Shown here one piece after another: positions 1 to 8,450 of a stretch of DNA of 64,000 nucleotides. Position numbers and translations under genes: made by a program. Source of the DNA: Peptoniphilus_B koenoeneniae. GTDB taxonomy: Bacteria; Bacillota; Clostridia; Tissierellales; Peptoniphilaceae. Under the pieces are notes generated by a model, which saw nothing but the letters and a program-made list of their open reading frames with translations, ran no database searches and was not told the origin of the DNA. The first letter of the stretch is position 1. The number at the start of each line of letters is the position of its first letter. The stretch covers positions 158,698 through 222,697 of the forward strand of contig NZ_JAUSTN010000004.1 of NCBI RefSeq assembly GCF_030812875.1, written 5' to 3'.

Positions 1-1115
1 TTATAGGAACAATAAAGTCTTTCTAATTCTGTGTTATTCTTCAAGTCTAATGCTGCCAATTGGTTTCGGCCACAGACAAGAGTTTTTAAGTTTTTGTTAT
101 TTTTCAAGTCTAAAGCAGTCAATTCGTTATCCACACAAGAAAGATATTCTAATTTTGTTTTATTCGTCAAGTCTAAAGTAGTCAATTTGTTATGGTCACA
201 GTTAATGTCTGTTAATTCTGTGTTTTTACTTAGGTCTAAAGCAGTCAATTTGTTTATGTCACAGGCAAGAGTTTTTAATTGTGTATTATTACCTAAGTCT
301 AAGGCTGCTAATTGGTTGTCTTTACAATTAATTTTTGTTAATTGTGTATTATTACTTAAGTCTAAAGCAGTCAATTTGTTTTCTTCACAGTTAAGAGTTT
401 TTAAGTTTGTGTTCTGACTTAAGTTTAAAGTCTTCAATTGGTTATTCCAACAAGAAAGATCTTCTAAGTTTGTGGTATTCGTCAAGACTAAATTAGTCAA
501 TTGGTTTTGGCTACAGTAAAAAGTTTTTAAATTTGTTTTATTCGTCAAGTCTAAAGTAGTCAATTGGTTTCGGAAACAGTAAAAAGTTTCTAAGTTTGTG
601 TTATTCTTCAAGTCTAAATTAGTCAATTGGTTATCGTGACAGTCAAAAAATTTTAAGTTTGTGTTCTTACTTAAGTCTAATGCAGTCAATTGGTTTTCTG
701 AACAGTTAATGTATGTTAATTCTGTGTTTTTACTTAGGTCTAAAGTCTTCAATTTGTTTTTGTTACATTCAAGATTTGTCAGTTTTGTATTACTTTTGAC
801 ATATAGTTCTTTCAATTTGTTTTCAATGCAATAAAGCTCTTTCAATTTAGTAAAGTGTTCAATCCCTTTAAGATTTGTCATTGGTTCACGATCTAAATTA
901 ATTATAGTCACTGCATCAAGCTCTGATTTTGACAAGATGCCGTTATTGTCCTTATCTTTTGTCTTTACATATTTCCTAAAATTTTCATCTGGGAAGTTTG
1001 CTTCATTAATCGCAACATCTCCCGGCGCTGCCTTAACAGGCGTTATGATGAAGTTCATAAAGATCATCATAATTGCTAGTAGCATTGCCATGGGTCTTTC
1101 TCGTTTCTTTTTCAT
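1..1115 (-). CDS. Secreted leucine-rich-repeat protein, 3' end beyond the window
   Basis: The reading frame is open from the ATG at 1115 to the left edge, so only the N-terminal 371 residues are visible. An AAGGAGGAG ribosome site lies at 1120-1128. Residues 1-29 form a signal peptide (basic start, hydrophobic stretch, PVKA end). Next comes an EF-hand-like loop (DKDNNGILSKSEL), then 13 complete 21-residue leucine-rich repeats with the pattern LxxLxCxxNxLxxLDLxxNT and the start of a fourteenth. A Cys sits at the same place in most repeats. The repeats are of the internalin-like bacterial type and suggest a surface or secreted binding protein. The ligand and the C-terminal anchor cannot be judged because the gene leaves the window. 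Confidence 0.85.
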   Translation of the reverse strand, partial: MKKKRERPMAMLLAIMMIFMNFIITPVKAAPGDVAINEANFPDENFRKYVKTKDKDNNGILSKSELDAVTIINLDREPMTNLKGIEHFTKLKELYCIENKLKELYVKSNTKLTNLECNKNKLKTLDLSKNTELTYINCSENQLTALDLSKNTNLKFFDCHDNQLTNLDLKNNTNLETFYCFRNQLTTLDLTNKTNLKTFYCSQNQLTNLVLTNTTNLEDLSCWNNQLKTLNLSQNTNLKTLNCEENKLTALDLSNNTQLTKINCKDNQLAALDLGNNTQLKTLACDINKLTALDLSKNTELTDINCDHNKLTTLDLTNKTKLEYLSCVDNELTALDLKNNKNLKTLVCGRNQLAALDLKNNTELERLYCSY

Positions 1116-1186
1116 AATTCTCCTCCTTATCTTGTATGGAAATGGATTCTTATCTTTCTACCTTTATCTTATAAAATTATTTTCTT

Positions 1187-1216
1187 TTCCACATCACCCG
1201 AAAGGATGATATTTTG
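1187..1216. repeat. Dispersed ~30-bp repeat, copy 1
   Basis: Contains TTTCCACATCACCCGAAAGG followed by ATGATATTTTG. ATCA(C)CC-GAAA-GG-ATGAT can fold as a small hairpin with a GAAA tetraloop. Related copies lie at 1304-1334 and 4470-4500. This copy is 72 bp upstream of the LRR gene start. Confidence 0.6.
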
Positions 1217-1303
1217 TAAAAATTTATAAATTTTTTATGTTTTTTTGCAAACTTTTAAAATTTTTTGCGTTTTTTAAATTATTCTATTCTTCTACTTTTT
1301 TCT

Positions 1304-1334
1304 TTTCCACATCACCCGAAAGTATGAGATTTGA
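1304..1334. repeat. Dispersed ~30-bp repeat, copy 2
   Basis: Nearly identical to copy 1 over TTTTCCACATCACCCGAAAG, followed by TATGAGATTTG. It lies 117 bp from copy 1, between the LRR gene and the terminator of the zinc-ribbon gene. Confidence 0.6.
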
Positions 1335-1345
1335 AAAATAAATAC

Positions 1346-1373
1346 AAAAGCACCCCAAATTTGGAGTGCCTTT
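1346..1373 (-). terminator. Rho-independent terminator
   Basis: The inverted repeat GCACcCCAA/TTGGaGTGC (1350-1358 and 1361-1369) is flanked by A-rich sequence on the left, which gives a T-run when read on the minus strand. It follows the zinc-ribbon gene that ends at 1484. The rest of 1116-1483 shows only this hairpin and two copies of the dispersed repeat. Confidence 0.7.
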
Positions 1374-1483
1374 GTCCTTCCCAGCTTTTCTAGGAGTATT
1401 AATTATGAAAGTGATCAGTTATTTCTATTTTTTCTTTTTTACCGAATAGTCCCACAATTATCTCCTTTCACTTCCTAATCAGT

Positions 1484-3013
1484 TTACTTTACCTTCTTAT
1501 TTTCAAAAGTCTCCTTTAGCCTCTTTTTATTTTCTTCGACTTGGTCTAAGATTCCCTTTTCTTTTGCTTTTTTAAGGTATTTGTCCTTGGTTAGATCTAA
1601 CCTATTGCCCTTTAATTCACTTGAGTTTTCGCCTTTGATATAAGATTCTTCAAGTCCTTTTAGATTTTTTACAAGTTTATCTTCACAAACTAGGTTACTT
1701 ATTTCGTGCTTGGTTTCTACTTCGTAGTGGTGTCTTTCGTCTGAGTTTCTATACCTTGCGTAGATTGTGAAGAAGAAGACGAATCCTGATACTAGTAGTA
1801 TCCAGAAGAACTGTCTTGAGTCTTGGAATTGTGTATCGTCAAACATACTCATTTCAGCCACTAGATTCAAGACAAATGCTGCTAGTCCGCCTAAGATTTC
1901 CACCAACACTGATACGAAGAATAGTTTCGTAAAGTTTATAGGCACGCTGCCCATGGTTTCCTTGGTCCTTGCGTTTACTGCCACGTAATGAAGGAGGTTC
2001 TTGCCATTTTTCTTTTCCATGTAGCTGTAGAGCCACACTGGTAGGTAGGCTGCCTTCCAGGAATCTCCTTTTACTTTGTAGTCTTCGTCCTCCCATCTTA
2101 CGCCTCTGTCGTATTTTTCCACAGTATCCTTTGCCGCAAGTCTTGCTACATCGGAGCTTTGTGCAAAGACTGCTTCTCTTAGAAAATCGATATTGCTATC
2201 TCTCTTCTCTGATGTGTAGCCCTTCATGTAGTTGGCGTTGAACTTCACAGAGTTTTCTGTATCAAAGGGCATGATGGCGTTTATGATGTTTGTAGTTTTG
2301 TCCTTGGCTGTGTAATCCAATTTGTCGCTGGATGATTCTATGGATAGATCATCTATAAATATATCGAAATCCCTTTCGATTTTGTAGCTATCTGCATCGT
2401 ACTCTGTATGTTTGTCGTCCCCTGTGCCGACTTCGTAACTGTCTGTTTCTATTTGACCTTCGCCCCACAGGTGCATGTGGGCGTTAACATCTACAAGCAT
2501 GTATGGAAGGTAGACTCCACAGATATTCTCTGTGGTAAACTCCCTTGTAAATTTAGGATGGGCGAAAAATTTTCTCTCTTTGACGAATTTTTCTATCTCT
2601 TCCCTTGCGTCGCTCCTTGTAACGCTAAATGGAAGTATGACATCTGGCACTGCTCCATTCGGTATGATATTGTTGATAGATAGTGTATTGCGGCACCAGT
2701 GACATCTTGCTTGGGTGGTGGTGTTGGTGTCTATGACTACTTCTGCGCCACAGCTTTCGCATTTAACTGTCACCATACTTTCCGCTGCTTCGTCTATGTC
2801 TGCTGCTCCACTTCCCATGGTAGTTCCTTCCAATGTACTTATGTCTTGATCTTCTGGTGCGAGCTCTGGTTCGAATTCAGTTCTACAGAAATTACATCTG
2901 AGCTTACCGGTCTTGGTGTTGGTCTCTATGTCTGTTGAGCCACACTTAGGACATTTGATCTGACCATCCTTTAAGCCGCTTGTCATATCTATTATTTTTA
3001 CATCGTCCTTCAT
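1484..3013 (-). CDS. YdjG-like double zinc-ribbon membrane protein
   Basis: 509 residues. Two zinc ribbons open the protein: Cys21/24 with Cys40/43, and Cys85/88 with Cys104/107. A long soluble middle region follows, then two membrane segments near residues 362-388 and 404-423 and a charged Lys/Glu-rich C-terminus. This layout matches the TFIIB-type zinc-ribbon membrane proteins such as Bacillus subtilis YdjG. In that species YdjG is encoded beside the SPFH protein YdjI and PspA and helps recruit PspA to the membrane. Here the gene lies 8 bp downstream of a YdjI-like gene, which supports the assignment, but no PspA gene is visible nearby. A role in envelope stress is inferred from the family. 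Confidence 0.75.
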   Translation of the reverse strand: MKDDVKIIDMTSGLKDGQIKCPKCGSTDIETNTKTGKLRCNFCRTEFEPELAPEDQDISTLEGTTMGSGAADIDEAAESMVTVKCESCGAEVVIDTNTTTQARCHWCRNTLSINNIIPNGAVPDVILPFSVTRSDAREEIEKFVKERKFFAHPKFTREFTTENICGVYLPYMLVDVNAHMHLWGEGQIETDSYEVGTGDDKHTEYDADSYKIERDFDIFIDDLSIESSSDKLDYTAKDKTTNIINAIMPFDTENSVKFNANYMKGYTSEKRDSNIDFLREAVFAQSSDVARLAAKDTVEKYDRGVRWEDEDYKVKGDSWKAAYLPVWLYSYMEKKNGKNLLHYVAVNARTKETMGSVPINFTKLFFVSVLVEILGGLAAFVLNLVAEMSMFDDTQFQDSRQFFWILLVSGFVFFFTIYARYRNSDERHHYEVETKHEISNLVCEDKLVKNLKGLEESYIKGENSSELKGNRLDLTKDKYLKKAKEKGILDQVEENKKRLKETFENKKVK

Positions 3014-3021
3014 AAGATCAC

Positions 3022-4245
3022 CTATAGTCCTAGTAATTCTCTCTTCATCTTGTCAAATTCTTCTTGGGTTATCACTTCTGCGTCGAGAAGTTTCTTCATC
3101 TTTATTAGTTTTTCTGTTGGATCTTCTGGTGGTTGGTTTTGTTCTTGGTTTTGGTATCCTTGGTTTTGGTTTATCTGACCGCCGCCAAAATTAGGTTGGT
3201 AGGAGTTTCCTACATTTGGTTGTTGAACTCCACCCATCATATTTCCTGCTGCATTCATTCCCATTCCCATAAAGGCCATGTTTGCACCACCGCCATTTTC
3301 ACCAGCAGACTGCATTCCTCTTGCTACCGCTTGTTGGAAGAATGAATTTCCACGAGATCCAGAAAGTGCATCTGCCTTTTTAACATCTGACATAAGAGCT
3401 TTAGTGTCTTCGTCATATTCTATTGCAAGAATTGCAGTTTTTTCTATTTCAAGACCCCTAGTAGATCTCCATTGGTATCCTTCTTCTACAGCACTTGATA
3501 AAGACTTAGCAAAACCTATTTGATCTGCCTGAATCTTATTCATACGATTACCCTTGCTTGGATCGTTTGTATAGTTTGAGAAGGCGCAAGAAAGTGATGA
3601 AACAACTTCGTTAAATAGTTCTTCTGCTGCCTCGTTATCCATATCTTGAAAGTCAAAGGCTGGAGCATTTGCGACCAAATATTTTTGTGGAACAAAGTTT
3701 TTTACAAATAGTAAAGGATCTACAATCTTTAAGGTATAGGTTCCTCTTGTGACTGCCCCAACTTGTGTACCAAAGAAAGCATCGTCCCAATATATTTCAC
3801 TTTGTGTTCCAAACCTATTTTTTGGTATTTCCTTGAGGTTAACATAAAAGGCCAATTGCTCTGATCCAGCTTGGCCGCCAAATTTAAACTTTTCCCAAGT
3901 TGACTTGATTAGTGATGCATTTGGACCATCACCAGCGAAAATACTTTGTGAATTTATATCATCTGATGAAAATATAAAGCCACCAGGTTCATTGATAATT
4001 CCTGTAATCAAACCATCTTCTATAGTGATTAGAGCTGTTCCTTCAGGAACAATTATCTTGCTACCATTTGTGATTATGTTGTTGTTGCCCTTGGAATTTT
4101 CTCCACGACCATTGTTTTGCCCCTGGGCTTTTGCCGAAAATATTCCTAAAGTTCCTGATTCAAGTGAGCCTGGTCCATAAAAATCTAACCATTGGTCTGC
4201 AAAAGTGCCACTTAAACTCCCTGCAAATGCTTTAATAAATCCCAT
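3022..4245 (-). CDS. YdjI-like SPFH-domain protein with C-terminal SHOCT motif
   Basis: 407 residues, starting at an ATG with GGAGGA just upstream. The N-terminal two thirds match the SPFH/virion-core-like family of B. subtilis YdjI. Gly/Asn/Gln-rich low-complexity sequence follows (about 310-370). The last 33 residues form a SHOCT motif (KLIKMKKLLDAEVITQEEFD), a short helical hairpin found at the end of many membrane-associated bacterial proteins. The gene is first in a two-gene unit with the zinc-ribbon membrane protein. In B. subtilis the pair acts with PspA at the cytoplasmic membrane; that role is inferred here from the pairing. Confidence 0.75.
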   Translation of the reverse strand: MGFIKAFAGSLSGTFADQWLDFYGPGSLESGTLGIFSAKAQGQNNGRGENSKGNNNIITNGSKIIVPEGTALITIEDGLITGIINEPGGFIFSSDDINSQSIFAGDGPNASLIKSTWEKFKFGGQAGSEQLAFYVNLKEIPKNRFGTQSEIYWDDAFFGTQVGAVTRGTYTLKIVDPLLFVKNFVPQKYLVANAPAFDFQDMDNEAAEELFNEVVSSLSCAFSNYTNDPSKGNRMNKIQADQIGFAKSLSSAVEEGYQWRSTRGLEIEKTAILAIEYDEDTKALMSDVKKADALSGSRGNSFFQQAVARGMQSAGENGGGANMAFMGMGMNAAGNMMGGVQQPNVGNSYQPNFGGGQINQNQGYQNQEQNQPPEDPTEKLIKMKKLLDAEVITQEEFDKMKRELLGL

Positions 4246-4469
4246 AATATCCTCCGTTAAATTATTAATATTGAAAAAATGTTTTATATGTAATGTTCTT
4301 CTAATTTTATTTTTAGAAGCTTAGCTATCTTGAAAGAATAACTATTTTTTTAATTTCAAACACAATATAAAAGTTTGCACTACTTTTCTTTTAAGAAAAT
4401 GGTTTGACCTTTGATATTGTCAAATGAACAGCTATTACTTTCTATTTTTATTATATTAATTTTTAAAAA

Positions 4470-4500
4470 TTTCCACATCACCCAAAAGTATGATATTTGA
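4470..4500. repeat. Dispersed ~30-bp repeat, copy 3
   Basis: Contains TTTCCACATCACCCAAAAGT followed by ATGATATTTG, which matches the copies at 1187 and 1304 with one change in the loop. It lies 225 bp upstream of the YdjI-like gene start, so all three copies sit upstream of minus-strand genes. Confidence 0.55.
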
Positions 4501-4563
4501 TAAAAATTTTAAAATTTATCTTACATTAATCTTTTCTATATTTTTGGTTTTTTTAATAAAAAT

Positions 4564-4597
4564 GGCTTTTAAGATTTCTTTTAAAATCCTAAGAGCC
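4564..4597 (-). terminator. Long hairpin after the RlmCD-like 3' fragment
   Basis: GGCTTTTAAGATTT (4564-4577) can pair with AAATCCTAAGAGCC (4584-4597) at 12 of 14 positions, with T-rich sequence on the minus-strand exit side. A diverged version lies at about 9500-9535 after the second copy of the same tail. Confidence 0.55.
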
Positions 4598-4620
4598 TGT
4601 TAATTTGATTTTACTTAATT

Positions 4621-4722
4621 TTATTTTCTTGACAACAATGCTATGCTCTCCACGTGGCTTGAGTGATCAGTAGGAATAACTTTTAATATTTTAGGGAAGC
4701 CTTGTATGTGGGAATATGTCCA
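4621..4722 (-). pseudogene. 3' fragment of an RlmCD/TrmA-like methyltransferase gene (attachment-site scar)
   Basis: The minus strand reads GFPKILKVIPTDHSSHVE, then SIALLSRK and a stop. The Thr-Asp-His...His-Val-Glu block resembles the C-terminal end of 23S rRNA uracil-5-methyltransferases (RlmCD/RumA), a known ICE integration gene. No upstream body of the enzyme is recognisable. The tail after His-Val-Glu is nearly the same DNA as the sequence after the serine-recombinase remnant at 9.59 kb, so this looks like an empty or rearranged attachment site. The match to RlmCD is by motif only. Confidence 0.45.
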
Positions 4723-4812
4723 TTCATTACTTTATTATAAACCACTCTAAATATCTTTATAGTTTCCATGCTTACAAATTTTATTTCTGCAGAACCTTAA
4801 ATGAATAGATCG

Positions 4813-5210
4813 TTCTGTTATAACATATGAAGAAGAAATTGGAATACGATCAACTAGAGGTTTGGGCATCAGTCATCCAGAAGATATTAAGATTATTTTA
4901 TCACAAGTTAATTATTTAACCTCACCCAATGGCTATAAAACTTTATTTTTTAGATAATACATCTTCTAATGAGGAAGCAGATGTATATAAAGCTGGGTGT
5001 CGTTTTGAAGAAATTTATGCCTTCATGAAATGGATCGTGAATTAAAAGAAGTTGTCTTTCTTCTCTACTCCCTTTTGAGAAACTTCTAAAAACATTCTAT
5101 GCTTTTCATTTTAACGAAAATTCAAATGGGTCTTAAGAAAAAATGGCTTACCAAAGCAAACAGACTTTAAAATTGTGCGTAAAGAAGATATTATTGAACA
5201 ATAAAACATC
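4813..5210 (+). pseudogene. Decayed reading frame, unrecognised
   Basis: Stretches of plausible protein (YEEEIGIRSTRGLGISHPED, later EEADVYKAGCRFEEI and LRKNGLPKQTDFKIVRKEDI) follow one another on the plus strand but are split among frames by stops and shifts. This looks like one decayed gene. I do not recognise its family. The rest of 4246-5373 holds the dispersed repeat, the hairpin and the RlmCD-like scar. Confidence 0.3.
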
Positions 5211-5373
5211 CTTGGAAGACTTTATAAGTTTAGCCTATTTTGCCTAAATTAATTTAATAATTTAAAATATATAAAAAATCTATATCTTACTACCGGCATT
5301 CGAATATAAATCTCTAGCAGATAGGAATTATAGCTTTTAAGAAATAATTATAGGTTTATTCTAAATTCAACTT

Positions 5374-5796
5374 CTATTTTTCATTCAAATTAATTTCTTT
5401 TTTCTTAATTCTAAGGCTTAAATCCTTAATATTTTTTTCTATTTTAGATATAATTTTCCTAAAAAACTCATCATCTTGACCTGTTGGATCTTCTAAGTTC
5501 CAGTCCTCTGTATATTGATTATCTACAATTGGGCAAACTACATCACATCCCATAGTAATTGATATATCAATATCTGGCAGGTCAGAAATAAGCTTTGAAT
5601 ATTGAGTCTTCTCCATATCAATATTGTATATATCTTTCATTAATCTGACAGCATCTTGATTTATCTGGTTTTTTATTTGCCTTCCAGCTGAATAGGAGTC
5701 AAAGACATCTGAAGCATATTTTTTCCCTAGGGCTTCTGCAATTTGGCTCCTACAGCTATTATGCACACATATAAATGCAACTTTTGCTTTTCTCAT
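5374..5796 (-). CDS. arsC: Arsenate reductase, low-molecular-weight phosphatase type
   Basis: 140 residues. The active-site P-loop CVHNSCR gives Cys10 and Arg16 in the CX5R pattern of the low-molecular-weight tyrosine phosphatase fold. Asp103-Pro104 is the usual general-acid DP motif. Redox cysteines for thioredoxin-coupled arsenate reduction are likely Cys84 and Cys88 in TMGCDVVCP; their spacing is shorter than in staphylococcal ArsC. The enzyme reduces As(V) to As(III) for export by the Acr3 pump encoded upstream. It is the last gene of the ars operon, one base after the thioredoxin-like gene. Confidence 0.9.
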   Translation of the reverse strand: MRKAKVAFICVHNSCRSQIAEALGKKYASDVFDSYSAGRQIKNQINQDAVRLMKDIYNIDMEKTQYSKLISDLPDIDISITMGCDVVCPIVDNQYTEDWNLEDPTGQDDEFFRKIISKIEKNIKDLSLRIKKKEINLNEK

Positions 5797-5797
5797 T

Positions 5798-6199
5798 TTA
5801 ATTTATACCATTCTGTTTTAATAATTCTTTCACTTCATCCTTGTTTAAAACTTTGCCATAGGATACAACTTTGCCCTTTACAACTAATGCCGGAGTAGAC
5901 ATAACTCCATAACTTGCGATTTGAGAAAAATCTGTAATATGGTCTATATTTTCTTCAACATTAAGTTCAGCGAGGGCTTCCCTGGCTGATTTTTCTAAAG
6001 CAAGGCATTTCGAGCAACCAGAACCTAGTATCTTTATCCCCTTCTCTTTTTTCTTTTCTTCTGCTTTTTCTATATTCTCTGACGAGTAATTTACATCACA
6101 ACAACTTGTTTCTTTAACTTCCTTATTATTAACAGGTTGGCAATTGCCTCCACAAGTACAATCGTTCTCTCTTTTTTCTTTCTTACCAAATAATCTCAT
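5798..6199 (-). CDS. Thioredoxin-like redox protein of the ars operon
   Basis: 133 residues. A Cys-rich N-terminal tail (Cys14, 16, 20, 33 and 34) precedes a short thioredoxin-fold domain whose active site is GCSKC (Cys62 and Cys65). The domain is of the small redox-active disulfide protein type, about 75 residues, with a cis-Pro context at STPALVV. It sits between the permease and arsC genes. It may supply electrons to ArsC or handle As(III) through the extra cysteines; both are inference. The start is supported by AGGAGG a few bases upstream. Confidence 0.8.
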   Translation of the reverse strand: MRLFGKKEKRENDCTCGGNCQPVNNKEVKETSCCDVNYSSENIEKAEEKKKEKGIKILGSGCSKCLALEKSAREALAELNVEENIDHITDFSQIASYGVMSTPALVVKGKVVSYGKVLNKDEVKELLKQNGIN

Positions 6200-6285
6200 T
6201 TTTTCCTCCTTAATCCATACCTATTGTTTTCACAAGAGCATATATTTTTTGTTTTCTACTTAATAATTTCATTTTAAGTTCCCCA

Positions 6286-7281
6286 TTAAATTAAAATAGG
6301 GCTAAAAATGTTAAATAAGTATCCTACAGCAATTATCCCAAAAGTACAAATTCCTATGAATAGAAATAAAAGCTTAGGTTTAACTGCTTTTTTTAACATA
6401 ATCAATGATGGTAGGCTTAGTGTTGTTACTGCCATCATAAAAGATAGGATAGTTCCAAGTTGAGCTCCTTTTGACAATAGGGCTTCTGCTATTGGTATAG
6501 TTCCAAAAATATCAGCATACATTGGTACTCCGACGATAGTTGCCAAAACAACTCCAAATGGATTCTTGCTGCCTAAGATACTTTCTACCCAAGTTTGAGG
6601 AATCCAATTGTGTATCAATGACCCTATGCCCACGCCTACTAAAATATATGGGAAAACTTTTTTGAAAGTATCACTAACTTGGGTTTTAGAAAAATCAATC
6701 CTGTCTTTTACTGTTAAGCTTGGAGAACTAATATCAACTTGACTTGCATTTTTTATAAAATCTTCTACATACCTTTCCATATGCATTCTTTCAATGAAGC
6801 TACCACCAGTTACAGCAATAATTAGCCCGAAGACTACATATGCTAGAGCTATTTTGGCTCCAAAGATACTCATAAGTAAAATAAGGCTACCCAAATCAAC
6901 CATTGGAGAAGATATTAAAAATGAAAAACTCACTCCAATAGGCAAGCCGGCACTTGTAAAGCCCATGAATATTGGGATTGAAGAGCATGAACAAAAAGGT
7001 GTTACAGTCCCTAGTAAAGCAGATATGATATTTGCCCCTAATCCATCAAAACGTCCCAGAATTTTTTTACTTCTTTCAGGTGGGAAATAGCTTTGTATAT
7101 AAGAAATTATAAAAATCAACACGCAAAGTAATATTGTAATTTTTATAACATCATAGATGAAAAATTGCAAGCTTCCTCCAAGTTTTGAAGTCATATCAAG
7201 GCCAAGATTTGTTAATACTCCCCCTATCAATTCATTAAGCCATTTCATACCTAGAATTTGATCTTGAATAAAACTCCACAT
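6286..7281 (-). CDS. ArsP-type permease (DUF318/YraQ family)
   Basis: 331 residues with about eight hydrophobic helices. The signature TPFCSCSSIPIFMG (Cys97 and Cys99) is the conserved metal-site motif of the ArsP_1/DUF318 permeases. Characterised ArsP proteins export trivalent organoarsenicals, and other members work with Cys-rich thioredoxin-like partners. Such a partner gene follows here, so the two may work together. Substrate preference cannot be read from the sequence. The gene lies 23 bp after acr3. Confidence 0.8.
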   Translation of the reverse strand: MWSFIQDQILGMKWLNELIGGVLTNLGLDMTSKLGGSLQFFIYDVIKITILLCVLIFIISYIQSYFPPERSKKILGRFDGLGANIISALLGTVTPFCSCSSIPIFMGFTSAGLPIGVSFSFLISSPMVDLGSLILLMSIFGAKIALAYVVFGLIIAVTGGSFIERMHMERYVEDFIKNASQVDISSPSLTVKDRIDFSKTQVSDTFKKVFPYILVGVGIGSLIHNWIPQTWVESILGSKNPFGVVLATIVGVPMYADIFGTIPIAEALLSKGAQLGTILSFMMAVTTLSLPSLIMLKKAVKPKLLFLFIGICTFGIIAVGYLFNIFSPILI

Positions 7282-7304
7282 CTCTAACCTCCGTAAACTT
7301 TAGA

Positions 7305-8357
7305 TTATTTATTTTCTAAAAACCAGCCTTTTGTATTATTAGCAATATTTACTAAGAATAACATAACTGGTACTTCAGTAAGAACACCTACAGTGCAAGC
7401 TAATGCAACTGGTGAACCTATCCCAAATATTGCTATTGCAACAGCTACAGCTAATTCAAAGAAGTTTGAAGCTCCAATCATGCCTGCTGGTGCTGCTATT
7501 TCAAAAGGTAAACCTGCTTTTTTGCTTAAGCCATAGGCTATGGCAAAAATTAGAAATGTTTGAAGGATAAGAGGAATAGCTATCAATAAAATATGAAATG
7601 GGTTTTCTAAAATTACATTTGCTTGTGAAGAAAATATAATTATTAGAGTCAACAGCAGTCCAAGTGTTGTAAGCCCATCAAATTTACTTAAAAATTGTTT
7701 TTCAAAATAATCCTTTCCTCTTTTATCAACTACTATTTTCCTTGTGATGGCACCCCCTAATAATGGAATAGCAACAAATAGAAACACACTAACAAATAAT
7801 GTGCTATATGGTACTACAACATTAGATACACCTAATAAAAACTTCACTATAGGAACAAAAGCAAGTAAAATGATTAAATCATTTGTGGCTACTTGAACCA
7901 CAGTGTAAGCAGGGTCACCCTTTGTGAGAGTCGACCACACAAAAACCATAGCAGTGCATGGCGCAGCTCCGAGCAAAACAGCCCCTGCTAAATAATCATT
8001 GGCCAAATCATTAGGAATGATATTTTTAAATATAATAAAGAAAAACAAATAAGATATTCCAAACATAGTAAATGGTTTTATTAGCCAATTAACAGCCCAT
8101 GTTACAAATAAGCCCTTTGGATTCTCTCTAACCCTTTTAATACTTTGAAAATCTACTTTCATCATCATTAGATAAATCATAATCCAAATTAATATTGCTA
8201 TCGGCACAGATATACCTGCAATTTGCACCTTACCTAAAGCAGATGGGATTATAGGTATATATTTTCCTATAAGTACCCCTACAATCATGCAAAATAATAC
8301 CCATAAAGTTAGATATTTTTGAAATACATTAATCCCTTTATTCTTATTTTTTTCCAT
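7305..8357 (-). CDS. acr3: Arsenite efflux permease, ACR3 family
   Basis: 350 residues and ten hydrophobic helices, the usual Acr3 size. Cys134 in GAAPCTAMVFVWS and the Glu in GASNFFELAVAVA are the conserved residues needed for arsenite transport in this family. The protein pumps As(OH)3 out across the cytoplasmic membrane. The chosen ATG at 8357 follows GAGG by about ten bases. A 32-bp direct duplication puts a second ATG and a second ribosome-site-like sequence at 8389; that upstream ATG is out of frame and would give only a short leader peptide. Confidence 0.9.
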   Translation of the reverse strand: MEKNKNKGINVFQKYLTLWVLFCMIVGVLIGKYIPIIPSALGKVQIAGISVPIAILIWIMIYLMMMKVDFQSIKRVRENPKGLFVTWAVNWLIKPFTMFGISYLFFFIIFKNIIPNDLANDYLAGAVLLGAAPCTAMVFVWSTLTKGDPAYTVVQVATNDLIILLAFVPIVKFLLGVSNVVVPYSTLFVSVFLFVAIPLLGGAITRKIVVDKRGKDYFEKQFLSKFDGLTTLGLLLTLIIIFSSQANVILENPFHILLIAIPLILQTFLIFAIAYGLSKKAGLPFEIAAPAGMIGASNFFELAVAVAIAIFGIGSPVALACTVGVLTEVPVMLFLVNIANNTKGWFLENK

Positions 8358-8400
8358 AGTTCTTCTACCTCTATTCTTATTTTTTCCATAGTTCTTCTAA
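8358..8400 (-). repeat. 32-bp tandem duplication over the acr3 start
   Basis: The segment AGAACTATGGAAAAAATAAG and its flank occur twice with a period of 32 bp (ATGs at 8389 and 8357). Because 32 is not a multiple of three, the first ATG reads out of frame and ends shortly inside acr3. Confidence 0.75.
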
Positions 8401-8450
8401 CTCTTTTAGCATAGATACATTCAAATGTTTCTATGTATAGCGAAAAAAAT

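Noticed and set aside
31..417. 128-residue plus-strand frame over the left edge
   Set aside because: It is the antisense shadow of the LRR repeats; its own 21-residue periodicity only mirrors the 63-bp repeats of the minus-strand gene, and it lacks a ribosome site.
1..860. Regular ~63-bp repeats considered as a CRISPR array
   Set aside because: Units are in frame and encode LRRs, there are no unique spacers, and no cas genes are present.
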